A program made the position numbers and the translations under genes. This document shows, in pieces, positions 12,701 to 25,100 of a stretch of DNA of 64,000 bases. The number at the start of each line of letters is the position of its first letter. The stretch's first letter is position 1. Below the pieces are notes generated by a model. It made no database searches. It was not told the origin of the DNA and saw only the letters and a program-made list of their open reading frames with translations. This DNA is from Polytrichum commune (taxonomy: Eukaryota > Streptophyta > Polytrichopsida > Polytrichales > Polytrichaceae): NCBI GenBank assembly GCA_950295325.1, contig OX485808.1:42428527-42492526 (forward strand). The letters are read 5' to 3'.

Positions 12701-15700
12701 TAAACATGTTAGTCCTTGCACAAGAAATGAAACATTATGTTGCACGTGAAAAATGTGAGCAAAAACAGCTCTCTGAATCAACATACAACAACATTGTGTA
12801 AATTTGAATATAAATATACTTCATAAATCCTGCAAAATGCTTCTAGCCAGGTATGACAATTAAACTCATATACACGATAGGATTGAAACGATATGACCAT
12901 ACCTTCCATTTGGACCCATAATTATCACCGACTCTCCTGCCAGTACCTCAAAAGATAGCTCTCGAACTAACAGTGTGCCATCTGGAGAGTAAAGAGTCAC
13001 ATTATTGAACCTAAAAACAAAACGTTCAAAAAAACTTGTTAGATAGTTTGGGACTTGGCGGTGCTTCATGACAGGAAAGCAAAAATAAATTAAAATTGGA
13101 GTATGACAACAGTTGAAACATGACTGTAGGAAAGTACTACTTTAGATGAGTAACTACAAAAGGGGGTACTTTGGGTTCAAATAAAGGTGTCTTCTGATAC
13201 TATATGGGTCCACCAAATGTAGTACAAATTATCACTAACTTCACTCATTTCTACATGATTCACATGTTAGAGATCAAGACATACTCAATGGAAGGTCCAT
13301 ATTTGAGGCGTGGTGGAGTATAAATTGCAGACTTGTTGGAATCATTACTCTCCATCATCTTCTGCAAAGTATTGGCACGCTGCTCTCGGCCCTCCTTTGT
13401 GCTCAACTGCTTTACCTGTTACAAAAATGTCACAGCTTAGATTAACAAAAACAGATTATCATTATTTTCTGGATAATCTACTCTCTTGACTAATAATGCC
13501 AATAATGCTGCAAACTCTGCAGCTAAGTTCAGAGTAGAAATTATTGAGCACCAGAGAAAAAAAAGGACACTCACAGATTCGAGAAGTTCTGATACACGGG
13601 AGGTAAAACCAGCGAGTGCAGTCACCCGCTTATAAACTAAGACCAGCTGCCCAATTGCAGACGACGTATTCTGGAGATCAAACAATAGATTCAATTCAGT
13701 ATTTTCAATGATTGCACACATTACAAGATCCACATAACCATACCCATCATAAAACTAACAATGAATTGAGTATAATATGTTTACACATATCCTCAGATTC
13801 ACACTCAAAAGGCATCTCACACTCAAAAGGCACTATTAAAGCTTTTACCATCATAAGACGCATTGAACGAATGTAATCACCAGTCAAATGTTTGCTGTCG
13901 GTTTGCTGTACAGGTAAAACACAGAAAACTGATGTAAGGATACATACAACATGCTGATCAAGCCCTTGATAGAAACTCCAAGTATCGTACAAAACTTCAA
14001 GGATTACATACACCACTCCAATATAGAGCTGGCACCAATATGACGTAGAAGGATAGAACCAATTTTGGACTCCTATAAGGATAAATGCATGGTATTGATA
14101 CACAATATCGATAATTGTATCATAGAACCTACCCGACTGGTATCAAAATTGTGATACCAGTCAAATATTGATACTTGATGGGTATCACAAAATGAGAAAA
14201 TCTTTGTGTGCCCGAGTTATCATTTGGGTCAATACCATCCTAAATACCATATTAATACTAAGGTAACATACCCTGGTTTGAACGTTCTTGAATAATATGT
14301 AGAGCAAATATTATCAAGTAAAAAATTACCCTAGAAAACTAATACCCTACTGGTACCATCTAAAAATGAAAAATCCTCATTAAATATACCCAAGTGGTAT
14401 CAAGAAAAGGCAATACCAGTACAACACTAGTAGAACCATCCTGTTGTCAGAAAAGTCATAAAAAATAGTTCAAGAAAATGCACAGATAGTTCACCTGCTT
14501 GCTATAGTAAAGCGGTGCAGCATAGACACAGAGCCCCACAATAGAGGCAGTATATTTGATTGTGTACCCATCTGCCACCTACAATTGTAGAGACATTCAA
14601 CATAAGAGGATACATTAGCAATCTCCTTCAAAGACCGTTAAGTTTTTGTTTGTCTGAAATTTACACTATGGGGAAAATGATAAGATTTTGCACATGGCTT
14701 CAAGTGACATCAATTCTTATTGGAGCTATGGTTAATATTTGAATGAGCCAACTTTTGAAGTGGTTAATGACGATAAAAACAGATCAACTTATTTCATGCT
14801 TAAGAGTAAGTTATTGAGCTTTTAGCACTTAATGTTCCAGTTTGCAAGAATTCACCTGCTGCACAAATTTCTGGAAGGATGAGAGTCGAGAATGACGCAT
14901 ATATCGATTCAAATGATCATTGAGAATTAAACGCTCGGTATCTCCACCAGGTGGATCATTAAATGCTATCTCTTCTGCATTTGAGACAATCCTGTAGGGC
15001 AGGGCAGAGGATTTAGCTAACTCGAAATAATGGTCAAGATTCAAGAGCAATTGTGAGCTGGTAGATACATTCTGAGTTAGTCAAAGAAGACAACTAGGCA
15101 TTAATAACCCAAGTCAGATTATGGTTTGTGTATTTTACTTTTTTACCTTTGATGAGCATTTCTAAAGTTCCCAGCAAGAGCTGCCTCTTGTGCTGTCATT
15201 AACGCCAGAGGAGGGCTAATAGAACGTAGAAATGCGGAGGTCAATAGAAAATATGCATAAAGAAGAAATTGTCCCTTGTATCTGCAGGACACATATCATA
15301 AAAGTGAAAGGTTTAGCAAAAGATATTATAGTGGAAAAAACACTTGTCGAAAAGTGGCAAGTCAATTTTCTACCTGAATAGAAACTCAATCTCCTCACTT
15401 ATAGTCCCAGTAAAATGGCCTCCTTTTTTACATATCATATATTCAACAATAAATATTTTCTAAGACCAGAGACATGGATGAGAAAACTTTGAGCTATTAA
15501 AACACTAATGAACCAAAGACAACACCATCATTCCAGTAGGCCTAAAACACGGAAACCATTATCACTTTATTGGCTGTCCCCCACCTAAGCAAAACCATAA
15601 GCTCATATTTCTTCTATGTAATGATTCAAATAGCATGTCTGAGAGCCTAAATTGAAAAAATAGTAAGGCGGCACAAAATTAACTTCATGGAGAAAATTAA

Positions 15701-18068
15701 CTGGGAATTTTGGTGGTAGTTAGTCAAAGTTACCCTATAGTCCTGGCAAGAGAGCGTGTAAACAGGATAATATCCAACACAGGCTTGAACGTGTAAGAGA
15801 AAAGCTCGCTGATGGCAGAAGAAAATTTTTGTACATCTTCAGTAATACGCTGCAGCAAATTATAGGTAAATTAATTTGGGCAGTGTGAGATTAAAGCAGA
15901 ACTTAGTTTGAAAGGTCAAATTGAATCAAGCACTAAATAAGCACAACCTAGTTCCCAAACCAACACAATCACACTCTTAAGTTTAAACCTTCAAATAACT
16001 TCATCAAACACAGCCAAGTGCTTTCAAAACAATACTTACTTGATCTGCATTTGAAAGGCCTCGCAAAGTGGATGCAACATAATACACACGGTTCGACAAG
16101 TAGCACTCGTGTAAATTCTCTGTAAGCTTTTGTTGGAAAGCCATACTAATGAGTGCCTGCAAACAGAAAATAAATAGCATAAAATTTACCATATAAAAAA
16201 TGTAATTGAATGGCTGCATTATGAGATCAAAAATCTGTCCATATTAGGGTGATAGATAAGAAAAACAAGGACAGAGAAAGACAAGAAGTTAAGTTCTTTT
16301 TTCTTTCTTTACCTGCATATATTTCAAGCCACTGTTGACTAACGCTGCAGGTACTGCAGCCCATGCAAAAGCTGCAAGATTTGCTGCAAAAAGTGGCCAA
16401 TCCTGTACAATGAAGGCATTATTTCTTGGAATTAGTCACATGCAGGTTGATAAGCTCTAGCAAAGGAATCCCCCCTTAAAAATTCCCAATCAAAATTACC
16501 CTTAGAGTCCCATCAAGATTCAAGACAATCAAAAAAGTCACCTTGTTGATAACTGCCTGGCCTGAAACACCTTCCAGACTTGAAATATGATCTGTTCAAC
16601 CACCAACATGAAGAAAGACCATTTCAAATGATCACGTTGTTGTGTGACTAATGAGCATGTAGTGCTTGTGCAAAAATACTCACTACATATCTAGCCTAGG
16701 TTTTATATTTTAAAATAATTAGTTAATTAGAAGTTTTGGTACAGAATAGTCAGTGAACATACCACTGCAATTAATCTCATTATCATTCTCCGAAAATAGG
16801 ATAACCAAATAACATGTTTTGTAGTAAAGAATATACTAAAAGAAAAAATTAAAGAATAAGTAAGAACTTTGTATTCGTACCTGTCAAGAGTGTCCGGCTA
16901 ACCAATAAGCAAGACTGTGCAATCACAAGCAGGGCCTCCTTCGACATGAGAGATGGAACACATATTTGAAGAATTGCATGTAACCTGTTTGCAAATAGAG
17001 CATCCACTGCTACCTGTTCATTGGAAACAAAGAAGAACTTAAATACAACTGACCTGCTTGAAATAAAGAAATCTTATATGTAAGTGGCCGTTTTGAAGTG
17101 GCAGCAAAAAGCCTGTCTGTTTTCATTGAATTTTAGTAATTTAAAGGTTAACCAATTCTTCATCAAATTGAGTGCTCACTCATAACCACTACTGTAGTAG
17201 CGTTCACTTTAAACTATAAAAGCCATATTTATCAGTTTCCAGTTCCAGTTGCTGGAAATAATAAGGTAGACAGCCCTTATTTGGTTACTTATCTTAATTG
17301 GACACCTATATTTGAGCGGTATGTGGTTAGGTGTGGCTCCAAGAACAGATACCAAAAACAGAGGTTTAAAAGAGATTGGACTACATGCTCAAAATATGAT
17401 AACCATTCTAGGCTCAAAAATAAACATAATTGGGAGGCCCTACATGACCATTTGAAGAGCATGAGAATCTTCACCTTCACAATAAGATATCCATATCAGC
17501 TCCAAAAATAATGAGAAAACAGGCTACAGCCTCGTTTTGGGTTTGCTAACCATCTCATATTATTAGTGTGCTTCATGTCCTAGAAGAGTTGGACTAGTCA
17601 GAAAAAAAGACCATTTTAGACCCATCTACCTTAAATGCTTTAGGTTAGGGTAGCTTCTCCTAAACAAAGTGAGTATTAATATCTGGTCCAATATCAAAAT
17701 TGCCCTTGAACCAATTTATGCTCTTGATAATAAAGATTCTGCTTGAAAATTGCCCTAACCAGAAATGCGCTTGCTCCTTGTGATGCTGGATTGCAGCATG
17801 CCCAAGTAATTGCAATCACATGACAACGACAAGGAACAACATCTGAATTTTTTTTTTTTGATGAGCTCAAAAGTTCATAACCAACCTTAGGCTTTCGAGG
17901 CTGCAAAGATTGTTGAGCAGCTGATCTTGTGTGAGTTTCGCACAACGCATTCTGCTCTTTCTGATAAGATTTAATCCTTAGTTGTAATAATCTGCCGCCC
18001 ACCAAGGCACCTCCCCCCAAAAACACTACCCCTACAACCCTTCGCTGCTGCTTGCTGAGTACCGCCAT
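9768..18068 (-). CDS. peroxisomal half-size ABC transporter, ABCD family (ALDP/PMP70-like)
   Basis: Seventeen exons, all GT-AG and in phase, on the - strand: 17886-18068, 16881-17013, 16542-16591, 16313-16402, 16040-16156, 15734-15849, 15147-15281, 14856-14991, 14495-14578, 13849-13905, 13575-13670, 13285-13415, 12903-13010, 12583-12682, 11357-11578, 10656-10729, 9768-9915. They give 659 residues, about the size of human PMP70. Family marks: N-terminal membrane region with [14 protein letters not shown] and LSNADQRITEDV; EEIAF (EAA-like, about 281-285); [10 protein letters not shown]; Walker A GPNGSGKS (475-482); [14 protein letters not shown]; signature LSGGEKQR (592-599); Walker B YAVLDE (612-617); H-loop His646. 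The family moves acyl-CoAs and related substrates into peroxisomes as dimers. Oddities: an insert of about 25 residues after RDQVRYP, and a C-terminus ending soon after the H-loop without the usual GEGxW tail. A final exon could have been missed. The full-length plant type (CTS/PXA1) is excluded by size. Confidence 0.92.
9954..10220. mobile_element. degenerate TA-type MITE in the last ABCD intron
   Basis: The left end TA|CACTAAATTTTCC...GTGTGGGCC matches the MITE at 8920-9209. The right end CCCACACTAACTAG is recognisable but eroded. It lies between the last two exons of the transporter. Confidence 0.5.
10330..10612 (-). repeat. dispersed repeat family A, copy in ABCD intron
   Basis: Contains the reverse-orientation blocks CCTAGAATGGTTAACA, GAGCACACAGTCCAATC, ACTCAAATACAGGTGTC and GAGTGACCAAATAAGG in the family order, ending ATACCTTA. 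No inverted-repeat terminus is intact at its left side. Confidence 0.6.
11650..11982 (-). repeat. dispersed repeat family A, copy in ABCD intron
   Basis: A nearly full reverse copy between exons 14 and 15: it opens GGATATGAAACACACAATTAG and closes GGTCTACCTTA. It creates a long spurious frame that runs into the real exon at 11357-11578. Confidence 0.7.
14100..14425. repeat. GGTATCA/TGATACC-rich intron sequence
   Basis: Repeated and inverted GGTATC motifs (for example GACTGGTATCAAAATTGTG followed by ATACCAGTC at about 14134-14160) fill part of the ABCD intron between exons 9 and 10. Together they could fold, but no consistent unit length is seen. Confidence 0.5.
17263..17634 (+). repeat. dispersed repeat family A, best-preserved copy (372 bp)
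   Basis: Begins TAAGGTAGACAGCCC and ends ACCCATCTACCTTA. The inverted terminal 9 bases (TAAGGTAGA/TCTACCTTA) suggest a MITE. It sits in the first coding intron of the ABC transporter. Confidence 0.75.
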
Positions 18069-19340
18069 TTTTCAAATTCAACCTTGAATTGAACTTCACT
18101 CCGAAATTCCTGCAGATTAAGAAACAAAAGAATAAAGAAAGTAGATGAAAACACACATGGTGTATTACATCCTAATACATAACATTGCTTGAATTGATCG
18201 AATTGCCTGTTGCAAACAATTCCCTACTTATAGTTTCATTGATAGCACATTCAAAACCTATTAGAGCCTCAGGAAAGAAAAAGAAACCCTCAACTGCTAT
18301 TATGATGCTGCCAACACATACTACTACACATGGAAGAACCATGCTCAGTGATCTGAAAACTTTGGGTTAAAGGAGCTCATCGGAGTGGTGGATAAATGTG
18401 TGCCACATTAATCACACCAAAAGAGACACGTAATACGCAAAAAAGAGAAGAATATTTTTTGTAGACAATTAACATGGAGTTACCAAATTCCTACTAACAG
18501 CTGAAACCGAGCTGCAAGTTCCAATGCATCCTCTGTGTGTCACCTACTTCTTCTGATAACTCCTACAATTCAGTGGTCGCAACAAACTTGGATTTGAGGT
18601 GACATGAGAGGGTTTAAGGGGCCGAGGAATGAACAACCCACAAGAAGAAATTAAAATTGAATGGATCGTTTACGAAAAGGTTAAAAAACAAAAAAACCAA
18701 AAAAACCAAAAAAAAACCAACTGATATACACGCATGAATGATGATATTCAGCCCAAAATAGAAAGAAAAGCAGACTTGCCTGAAAAATCTGTGGCAGCTC
18801 CCACTCCAAATTGCATTCCAGAGAACCGCCGTCTCATTCAATTTTGCACCCTAGATTCTCCCCAAGTTCCCCCAAAACACAACAAAACCCTCCAATTCCG
18901 GCCCACCCCCATCTAAACAAAATTCCCTCCTCCCCCCAGCACCTCCAGAGCCCTAGACTCACAAATCCGAGCTACTTCCACCACCGATCGTCCCCAGAAA
19001 CCCCCACCAAAACTCCAGACCTGCTGTGGTGGTGTATCTGGTTTGGGAACCCACAAAATCCACCGAACGGGAAACCGAAAGTAAAAGCAGGGGCGGCTAC
19101 CCAACAAGGCGAAACAGCGAACCCAAGAACCTCGTCGCAGGGTGTTCCTCCGAGCTACCACGATCCCGGCACCGCACCCGGCGAAGAGAGAGAGGGCGAC
19201 CGAAAGAGAGCGAGAGAGAGAGATGTTGAAGTTGAAATCGGAAGAAGAAGAAGAAGACGAAGAAGAAGTAGCTTTCCTTTCCTTCCTAGTGTTGTTATTG
19301 TTGTTGATCTTGTTGTTGTTGTTGTTTCCTTCCTTCCTTC
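18069..19340 (-). promoter_or_regulatory. 5' UTR, probable 5' UTR intron and promoter of the ABCD gene
   Basis: On the - strand a clear acceptor (TTAATCTGCAG at about 18112) lies 44 bases before the ATG, so a leader intron is likely. A CT-rich tract (CTCTCTCTCTCGCTCTC, reverse of 19198-19228) and a TTC repeat (reverse of 19229-19265) near 19.2 kb are typical of plant leader or core-promoter sequence. A GCAAGT donor at about 18780 could be the leader intron's 5' site. Frames on both strands here look like by-products of the low-complexity sequence. Confidence 0.5.
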
Positions 19341-20091
19341 CTCCCAATTTGTGTTGGCGATGTGTGGAGTGAATGTTTTGTGTTGGAGTTGCAGTTGGCG
19401 CCTCTCCTTGAGCGCAAAATGTTGAGGTGGTCCCCCCACCCTTGCGTTGGGTGCCACGTCACTTGCCTCCATTCCTCCACTTTTGGGTTATTGTGTGGCA
19501 AGGGAGATAAACTTACCATCTTTACCACTTCAAGGGTTAACCTTTTGAGCTACATTGGGTTAAAACCAAATGGTGTGTCTACACTACTAGGCAAAATGGC
19601 AATGCAATAAGAAAATCATCCCTTTTTCTCATTATGAAAAGAACTTGGAAGAAGTGGAGATGTCAAGTTCACATTTTGGGATTTATGTATTCTATTATTG
19701 GCACATACGGCTTGCACAGTAGGTGATGACATGGATTGACTTTATCTTGGCATATTATTTCAAGAGCAACACCCATGTAACTCGTTTGTTGGCTTTGTCC
19801 AGCGGGAAGAGACCCAGGGGTGGTCTTTGAAATGGGCCAAAGTTTGGCAACCAACCATAATCAACCGCATATGGTGTTAGTAACTTGCTCTTCAAGTTGC
19901 AAGTGAATGGTGATGTAAAATGGTCTCTAAAATGAGCCAAAGTGTGGTCTTGGTCGGACGCCCAACCAGAATTGGCTACGTGTGCAAAATGATACTAGGG
20001 CAGAGCACTCATCTAGGTAGTTTTGGGTGTTTTGAATAGGTGCACTTTGAGAGGGTATGTGGACCTTATGTTTAGTCGTCTTAATCAGGCA

Positions 20092-20139
<48 letters not shown>

Positions 20140-20662
20140 ATTGGTAGGTTTATGGCAAGGCTTGTAGTTAAGAAAGATGCTTCAAAAATACATGTGTTGG
20201 GATGAGATTGGACTTTGTGCTCAATAAATAAGTTGGATATAACTTAGATACCCTTCTCAGTTCAAATAGGTAGATGTGAACGTTGATTTCAGGTCGAGCA
20301 AGGATGAATGAAAAGCATCTTCATCTCTAAACTATTGTCCCTTTTCGAAGGTGTTGTGCATGAGGGGTGATCAACTAATCATTTTAACAATGAACTTTTG
20401 TACTTGGTCCTCAACATCACTACCCAAGTTGAAAACCCGATCCATTATACTATATTATAATATAGAATGTACATTTCTTTAAGAAAAAACATTTGACCTT
20501 ATAAATGACATCAGAGGTTCCGAATTGGTCTAGAAGAAGTCACTTCATATGAACTAACCACAAACATATGGGGTGATGTTTTTACAATATCCTCTTTACC
20601 TTGGTAATAGCGGTGGGGCCCAGATCAAAGAGGTGGCGTCTAGGCTTGGCATCGATTCACTA
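19341..20662. other. intergenic stretch with a (GT)n microsatellite
   Basis: No gene recognised. A (TA)n(GT)n microsatellite occupies about 20097-20137. Near 19780-19960 there are two divergent copies of a TTTGAAATGGGCCAAAG / AATGAGCCAAAGTGTGG segment. Confidence 0.5.
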
Positions 20663-20926
20663 CACTGATTATCCCAATTAGTGTGTTTTACTATTTCGGA
20701 GTTACATAGTGCAATATCGTAAAAATCCATAAGGACCAGCGTTTCTTCTCTCTCTGCAATATCGTCTTACTCATAAATTCATTTTTTCCCCTAATGAGTG
20801 TTGCATAGGTTGTTTAGACATTATGAAACATAAATGACTTTGCATGGTAAAAACCACATTCTTGTTAAATAGTTATAGCACTGCGTAACTCCGAATAGTA
20901 ACACACACTAATTGGGATAATCAGTG
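20663..20926. mobile_element. TA-flanked MITE with about 55-bp inverted ends
   Basis: CACTGATTATCCCAATTAG on the left reappears inverted at the right end, and similarity continues through CGGAGTTAC(A/G)(T/C)AGTGC. TA flanks both sides (20661-20662, 20927-20928). The long inverted repeat makes a strong hairpin. No coding capacity. Confidence 0.85.
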
Positions 20927-21044
20927 TAGTGAAGTAAGTTAGAGGTTATTGTATGGTAAGACCCAATATAAAGGGCAATCTTTTGGAGTGCGTAATTATT
21001 GGTTACTACTAGATTTGTACAAGGTGCACATAGAATCACACTTA

Positions 21045-21176
21045 ACAACTAAATATGATACTTAGTGTCATATGGTATTTTATGTCAGTATGGTAACTTC
21101 TCGGATAACACTTCTTATGAATATGTGAACAAATATTGTCATGGATGATGAACGAGTTCATCCATTGGCCAAAACC
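21045..21176 (+). mobile_element. left part of a MITE split by the large transposon
   Basis: The sequence CATATGGTATTTTATG, GAACAAATATTGTCATGG and GTTCATC(C/T)(A/G)TTGGCCAAAACC is collinear with the uninterrupted MITE at 45424-45794 up to the transposon start. The MITE resumes at 39502 (CTACTTTCTCTTGTCA(A/G)CC) and is recognisable to about 39650, after which the right end is lost. Confidence 0.85.
21167..21176. other. target-site duplication, left copy
   Basis: GGCCAAAACC directly before the transposon, repeated at 39492-39501. The related unfilled site in the MITE at 45.5 kb has TTGGCCAAAACCCTAC with one copy. Ten bases is within the 8-11-bp range of Mutator-like elements. Confidence 0.9.
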
Positions 21177-21235
21177 GGGAAACTCAAGTATGTGAGCGTA
21201 GAGCGGAGAGCGGAGAGCGGAGATTGGAGAGCGGA
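21177..21235 (+). repeat. left terminal inverted repeat of the transposon
   Basis: GTATGTGAGCGTAGAGCGGA is followed by GAGCGGA units and then TTGGAGAGCGGA. Relative to the right end it has one extra 7-bp unit before TTGGAG. Further in, CCTATTTCCGTGGAAT (about 21269) matches CCTATTTCCGTGGGAT read inward from the right end, so subterminal sequence is shared too. Confidence 0.85.
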
Positions 21236-22177
21236 AAATTTAGATTTTGTTGGGTAATTTTAGGAGAAGCAGTGCCTATTTCCGTGGAATTAGAGATAGT
21301 TTGAATTCTATATTTGGAAAGGTACCCCCATTCCCGTGGACATAATAACCCAGAATTGTTTGAGAAACCAACGGATCCTATAGGCGTGGAAGATTGCATT
21401 TGTTATCAAACATCTTATAGTATATGTTTTCAAATGTATCATATTAAATTAGGGCTGACGTCACCAAATTGAAATCAAAATACCATACACAAAATATTTT
21501 ATTGGTCAACAAAATGTAGCCAACCTCAAGACTTACAAAAATGGGTAGTTAGTTAAAATAACTATATACTCTAGTTTAGGGCCATCTACACCCTATCTGC
21601 CGGGCATGTCCAATATGGGTAAAATGATCCAAAGAACATGCCATAAAACTCCGTCGCACCATAACAGCCTTCCAATTCAGTCCTTAGCTTAGCCAAAGAC
21701 CTCAAAGACAAATCCCCCAAGTCCAACCTTAGAATCCTCTTGGAAATTTTTGAGGTGACGTGCCGGCTCTTTGAGAACAACATGAATTTCAATTTAAAAA
21801 GTTTGACGAGGTTATGTTCGCGTGCCAAACAAAACTTCCAATTGCTATATAGCAATTGGGATTGGAAGACGGCCAATGTGATTAGTGTGCACAACCATAA
21901 AATAAACCATCCACACTAATAGAAAGTATGGTCCCCCTATAACTAAGATCTCACACTAAGAGCCGAGAGCTAGATTGTTTTGTGACTAGAAGTTAAGAGA
22001 TCCGAACGATGAAGAAAAAATAAAGAATGCAATGCGGGTTGACATATGAATATGAAATAATGGAGAGAAAGAATGAAACTTGCGCCGGATATCAAAAATA
22101 AAACCAACACACAACTTTTATTAAAGCCGGATAACAACAACAAACGGAGTTATAATCTCCAAAACCAAAATGATAAA
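21236..22177. other. left subterminal non-coding region of the transposon
   Basis: Between the inverted repeat and the stop codon of the ParB-methyltransferase gene. It includes the perfect palindrome at 21838-21859 and MITE-like CCACACTAATAG near 21910. I see no gene; 3' UTR and transposase-binding sequence are the likely content. Confidence 0.5.
21838..21859. repeat. perfect 22-bp palindrome
   Basis: CCAATTGCTAT followed by its exact reverse complement, with no spacer. It is unrelated in sequence to the array palindromes. It lies in the left subterminal part of the transposon, and its function is unknown. Confidence 0.8.
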
Positions 22178-25100
22178 CTAAGGGCTTGGAGAACATTCCC
22201 TATCACTCTCCTCACCCTCATTTGCTTCTAACAAGAAAAGATTTCGTGTTCCACGCGAGAAATGACGAACGCGAGGAGGAGATGGGGACTCCGCCTTCGC
22301 AAAACAATCCGCCATTGCACTAGCATACGGGGGAAGCTCAAACGGCTTCGGAGGACTTGAAAACATGTCTCGACGAATGACTGCGACCTCCGCTGGCTCT
22401 CTAAACACCCAAGCAAAAGGATTAGAAACATGATGACACTAGAAAATGAGAATTTGAAATCAAAGCAAACATGGCAAAATATAGAAAGCAAACTTACGCA
22501 CAAAGAAATCCGAATGCCCTCTTGGTCATATTTTGAGGAGGATCAAAGATAGATGTAGACGGTGCGGCAACTGAGCGAGATATACGCGCAGGCTGGGGAT
22601 CGCGCATGGGGAGTAGGAGTGAATTGAAAATGACGGGGTCACTCTCAAGGGCCACAATATGCCGCTCAAGGGAGCGACATGCTGTAATCGAACCACCTAA
22701 AGCAAAGAGAGGTAAAATGTTAGTATGAAAACTAGTCAAGGAAAAATAATGGAAAATTCAAAGTAAGGATGAAGTTGAAAAAGAAGGCGTACCTACACCA
22801 CACTGCCAGTCCATAATAACATCATTCTTGTCGGTGAGAGTAGCGAGAAGGATGGAAAAAAAAACAGGATGCTTCTCACGGGCACCTCGCCAAGGTACCC
22901 CATCACTGCGCATCGTCTGGCTCTTCTCATCGGTGAAGGTATTCAACCATCCATCTCGTTGGAGGTTGTAACCATACTCTTGTATGGCCTCCTCCCGCAC
23001 TCTAAGAACGGAGTTAACACGAACAAGAACTTTGATGTTGAACTTCCGAGTCTGCAACAATGAAAATAAAATTGAATTGAAATGAAATGGAATTGAAATT
23101 GAATTGAAATTGAAATGATAAGCAATACGGAAGGGGAAGAGAGGGAGACTTGCTTACCACTCCAGAGGGAACAACGGGAGATTGGAGGTCTAAATCATTC
23201 ATTCCAAACCAATCTTCCGCGACGTAGAAGTCATAAGTGTGTGCCCAATCGAAAATACTCCTAGAAACACTGGCACTCGCACAATGGGCAAGAACAAGGA
23301 CACCATGATCATAGAGGTTAGATTTCGCAAATGCAAAAAGACACTCATAGTATGATTCATGGAGCTTGTTCCAAGCAGGAACATCGGTGGAGATGTTCGG
23401 CACCGGCAAATTTTCGGGAATGTCGGCGAAGAGCAAATCGAGGCCCTTGTGAGTTGTAGTCGAGGTGTTCACACGGGAATGACCTGCCCCAACCTGCAAT
23501 TGAAACTTCATGAGAAAACAAGAAGGAAAGAAATAAACAAAGCAAAGGAAAAAAAATTGAGAATTGACGAAGGCAAGTATACAAACCTTGGCAATGAACT
23601 CTTGGATGCGGGTATATGCGGGGAGGGGACCTCCGGCAACCTCGGAATCCAGCATTAGTTGAACCATGTCCACATTTTCGATGAGGGTAAGCGTGTTAGT
23701 GGCATCCGAAGAGGTGGCACTGGTATCCAAGAGAGCGGCCTTCCTCTTGCGAGGCAAAGAGAGGAGAGAAGTGCCACTATGAGATGGAGTGGCAAGAGAT
23801 TGTGGATGAAATGCAGATGGAGTAACAGAAGGGGCAAGAGAGGGAGCAACGGAGGGAGCGATAGATGGACTGTGTGGAAGGGTGGGTGGCTCAACCGGGG
23901 TCTTAGAAGCAGACCGAGTGAGAATTTGGGAAGATGCTTGAGTGGCGGTCTTCTTTGCTCTGCCCTTTCTCCTTGGTGCCTTAGGAGGAGGAGGGGGAAG
24001 CTCAACGATGTCAGGGTCCTCCAAGGTAACAATGTTATTATCCAGAGCACTACCCACAAGGCTAGCAAACAAAGCCTTCTCTTCCCCGGGGACAAATCCT
24101 GCAGCACAATCCAAGTACCATCCACCACCCTGCAAGTGCAATTCGGAAAACTTGTTTGTTTGCGCGGTCGTATACACGCAGAGGCTAGAAAAAATATTCA
24201 CCCAGTCCGAGAGGTAGTCCGGCAAGGAAGATGAGGCCAATGCATTCTTCACAACCAATTCTCTCATGATATACCTACATGACAAAACAAGAATGTAAGA
24301 AAACCAACAAAACGAGCAAGAAATGACATTAAGGAGAGGTGCAAAGTGGAGGATAGATGTATTACCGATAGGCTACACGCTTGATAGCGAGAGCCCCCTC
24401 CTCGAACTCCAAGAGATTATCACCTTTGGCAAATGCGATGTCAGGCTTATCGCCGAGATAAGGCTTGAAGGCCTTGTCCCAAAGGACAATCCGCCAATGA
24501 TCAACGTACTCACGAGGGCGCAAGATAGTTTCTGATGCGTCCCAATCAATGTCGACGGAGAGGCTCTCCTCTAAGATCTCAATTTCAACCGCGACTTCTT
24601 TCTCCAACTGCAGAGAAGGAGATGATTAGATATGAGATAAATGGAATAGAGGAAAATGAAAATGAAGAAGGCCGAGGAATGGATTTACTTGAGCCCAGAA
24701 GGACGCCTTGTGTAGCCAGTCGTCCAAAGCCCTCTCCCTCATAGGCTTGTCGACGGGGAACTTGTTATCTAACCTTTCACGAAGGGGGGCGTTCCACCAG
24801 TGAAGCCACTTAGCTTTGAACGAAGCTTCGACCGGGCATGTGATAATTTTTTGCAATTTTTCAATTGTCATGTCCGTCGAAGAGAACTCATTAAAATGAC
24901 GGTCAATCTGTGCACAAAATAAAAATGATTTGAGTTCAAAAGAGTAATAGAATTGAAGAGTGATTTGGATGAATTGCGTTCAAGACTGATTTGAGTTCAA
25001 AAGAGTACCTCATGAAAGAAATCCTCTCCATTGTCAGGGTGTGCAACGGATATGTACTTCTCAAAAGAACGGGCCCGAATACTTTTGATTGTCCTCTCCT

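Noticed and set aside
18811-19472. Several overlapping frames of 75-200 codons on both strands near 19 kb
   Set aside because: They arise from GA/CT and GAA/TTC low-complexity sequence in the presumed ABCD leader and promoter. No frame shows a domain, and they contradict one another.
23655-24234. Long frames on both strands opposite or shifted from exon 7 of the ParB-methyltransferase
   Set aside because: Shadows of the proline/serine-rich linker; the real frame continues the motifs in neighbouring exons.
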